From Cucumis sativus (Eukaryota; Streptophyta; Magnoliopsida; Cucurbitales; Cucurbitaceae), in NCBI RefSeq assembly GCF_000004075.3, contig NC_026658.2, positions 13,504,075 through 13,568,074 on the forward strand: a DNA stretch of 64,000 nt. The letters run 5' to 3'. The position numbers were made by a program, and so were the translations under genes. The notes beneath the pieces were generated by a model that did not search any database, was not told where the DNA came from, and was given only the letters and a program-made list of their open reading frames with translations. Below, piece by piece: positions 62,622-64,000 of this stretch; the first letter of the stretch is position 1; every line of letters begins with the position of its first letter.

Positions 62622-64000
62622 TGCATGAGATCTTGGATTATAAAATAGGAATAAAGTATTGTATATAGTGATAGTTAAGTGGGAAATGTGAATGTGAAAT
62701 GATTGGAAGTAAAAGAAAGGGGAGAGGGGACTCGAAGCCGACAGATCGTTAGCAGTACAAGTAGTGTCGTTTCACAAATTCAGATCTGCCATCCATAAAT
62801 AATATTCTTCTTTTTCTTTTAAATTCGTATATAGCGAGTGGGTACTCTGCATTGTACGAATTGCTTGACACCCACCTGGCGGAAACTTACTCGTCCACGT
62901 GATCCTGTCTATTGCTAATAATACACCTCCTTTTTACACAACCAAATCCCATGCCTGCCGCCGGGTTTCTCTCTCTTTCTCTCTTTTCTTTCTTTCTCCC
63001 AAATATATTACTCTAAATTTCACACTTTCTATACAAACAAATATATTCTTTTAAATCTTCCTAAACTTTTCAAATATCATTGTTAATATTTTGTGTGTTC
63101 AAATTAAATTACCTATACATTTTTTAAAAATGTAAAAAAAAAAAACTGCTATTAAATTTATAAAAATTTACAATAACGGACGATAATAAAAAATATAAAA
63201 TTATGTATTAATAGTCTTTTTTTTTATTCGACTATTTTAAATTTTACCACAAACCTTTTTTATTTTGAACTTTTGTAAGATTTTATGAAATTTCATTGGT
63301 GGAAGAATTGAATTCAAATATGCAATAAAAGAAAAGAGTGAATATCTATATATATATATATTATACATGTGTTTTTTAAAAGAACTAATTTAAATCCTTT
63401 AGCCTTTTTCCTTTTTCGTAGGTGTGGGAAATGGGAAGTGATAGCCTCACCAAGCAGTTTCCGTGACGGACCAATGACTGTGGCGTAGCACATGGCTCAG
63501 AAGAGAGACTGAAAAACGCTATCCATGGGTTTGGGTAAACGCGTTTATGATGCGTGTCAGCACCGACGCTCCCCAATCCCATACTATGCTATACATTCGT
63601 AATTTCGTACATGATTGTACGCGCCTTGGCTCGTAACACTCGTATGGGTCATTCCCTACCAAAATATCTTTGAAAGAAAACGTCAACTTCGTTCTTTTTT
63701 AGTTAATATTACATTCTCACCACTCTATCTTCACTCCATGCTTCCTTCCCCTTCATTTTTATTCCTCTTCATACTCCTTCAAATTTTCTAACTTTTACCA
63801 CCTTATTTTCAAATATACATCTATCAATATAATTCATGTCCAAATATAAATATATTATAATCGATAGTTTTAGGACGACGTCTAGAAATTACATTTTATC
63901 GCTATTATTGTTGATATGACTATTGTTACACAGCTAAACTTTTGTTGAATTTTCTTGACATTTTTAATGTTATTGTTACCAATTCTTTTACATCCTTAGA

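Larger units (their letters stand above)
58000..64000. other. Gene-poor AT-rich region to right edge
   Basis: After the IQM promoter I find no coding region I can support in about 6 kb. Visible items are an inverted-repeat pair at about 58545-58625, a (TG)n run (59582-59597), TTTTA pentamer runs near 61650-61670, a (GA)n run (62598-62621) and more GC-balanced islands near 62730-62950 and 63400-63660. The islands could belong to the regulatory region or first exon of a gene lying outside the window. Confidence 0.5.

Noticed and set aside
63385..63582. 65-codon minus-strand frame near the right edge
   Set aside because: No domain, no signal peptide and no supporting exon. Kept only as part of the GC-balanced island.

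Overview
The window is nuclear DNA from a flowering plant. It has AT-rich intergenic DNA, genes split by many short AT-rich introns, GT-AG splice sites, plant-only gene families (OEP61, CRR42, IQM, class-I-type carboxylesterase) and plant-type retroelements. Repeats built on a 'TCTATCAGTGATAG' core and a short 'TGTTGAATGATATAATATTAAATT' terminal repeat are familiar to me from cucurbits (Cucumis, Citrullus, Benincasa and relatives). I therefore suggest Cucurbitaceae, but this is recognition, not a computed assignment.

Layout, left to right. A DEDDh oligoribonuclease gene on the minus strand runs off the left edge (335-3686). A single-exon mitochondrial ribosomal protein uL11m gene follows on the plus strand (4994-5461). 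Then come, all on the minus strand: a small uncharacterised single-exon gene (7568-8011), OEP61/TPR7 with 11 exons (9827-14015), a CXE15-like carboxylesterase with 2 exons (14968-16022), a 32-exon UBP12/13 deubiquitinase (17795-31700) and CRR42 with 2 exons (34442-34970). Cohesin subunit SMC3 follows on the plus strand with 28 coding exons (38343-52587), then an IQM-family calmodulin-binding protein gene on the minus strand with 8 coding exons (54612-57161). From about 58 kb to the right edge I find no gene I can support.

I joined exons by hand from splice sites, reading frame and remembered family conservation. The spliced lengths are coherent: OEP61 569 aa, UBP12/13 1118 aa, SMC3 1203 aa, IQM 615 aa, CXE15 320 aa, CRR42 133 aa, uL11m 155 aa. 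These are unrelated housekeeping and regulatory genes. They are not an operon or a biosynthetic cluster.

The most interesting structure is in SMC3 and its flank. The gene appears to carry two U12-type (minor spliceosome) introns, one AT-AC and one GT-AG, plus a GC-AG intron. Its introns also hold a TRIM-like miniature LTR element, a SINE with a perfect 12-bp target duplication and, about 160 bp further on, a 5'-truncated LINE with a 14-bp target duplication. Upstream of SMC3 is a complete 730-bp hAT-type element with a perfect 8-bp target duplication, and a second inverted-repeat element sits inside it. I did not find a convincing new protein system.
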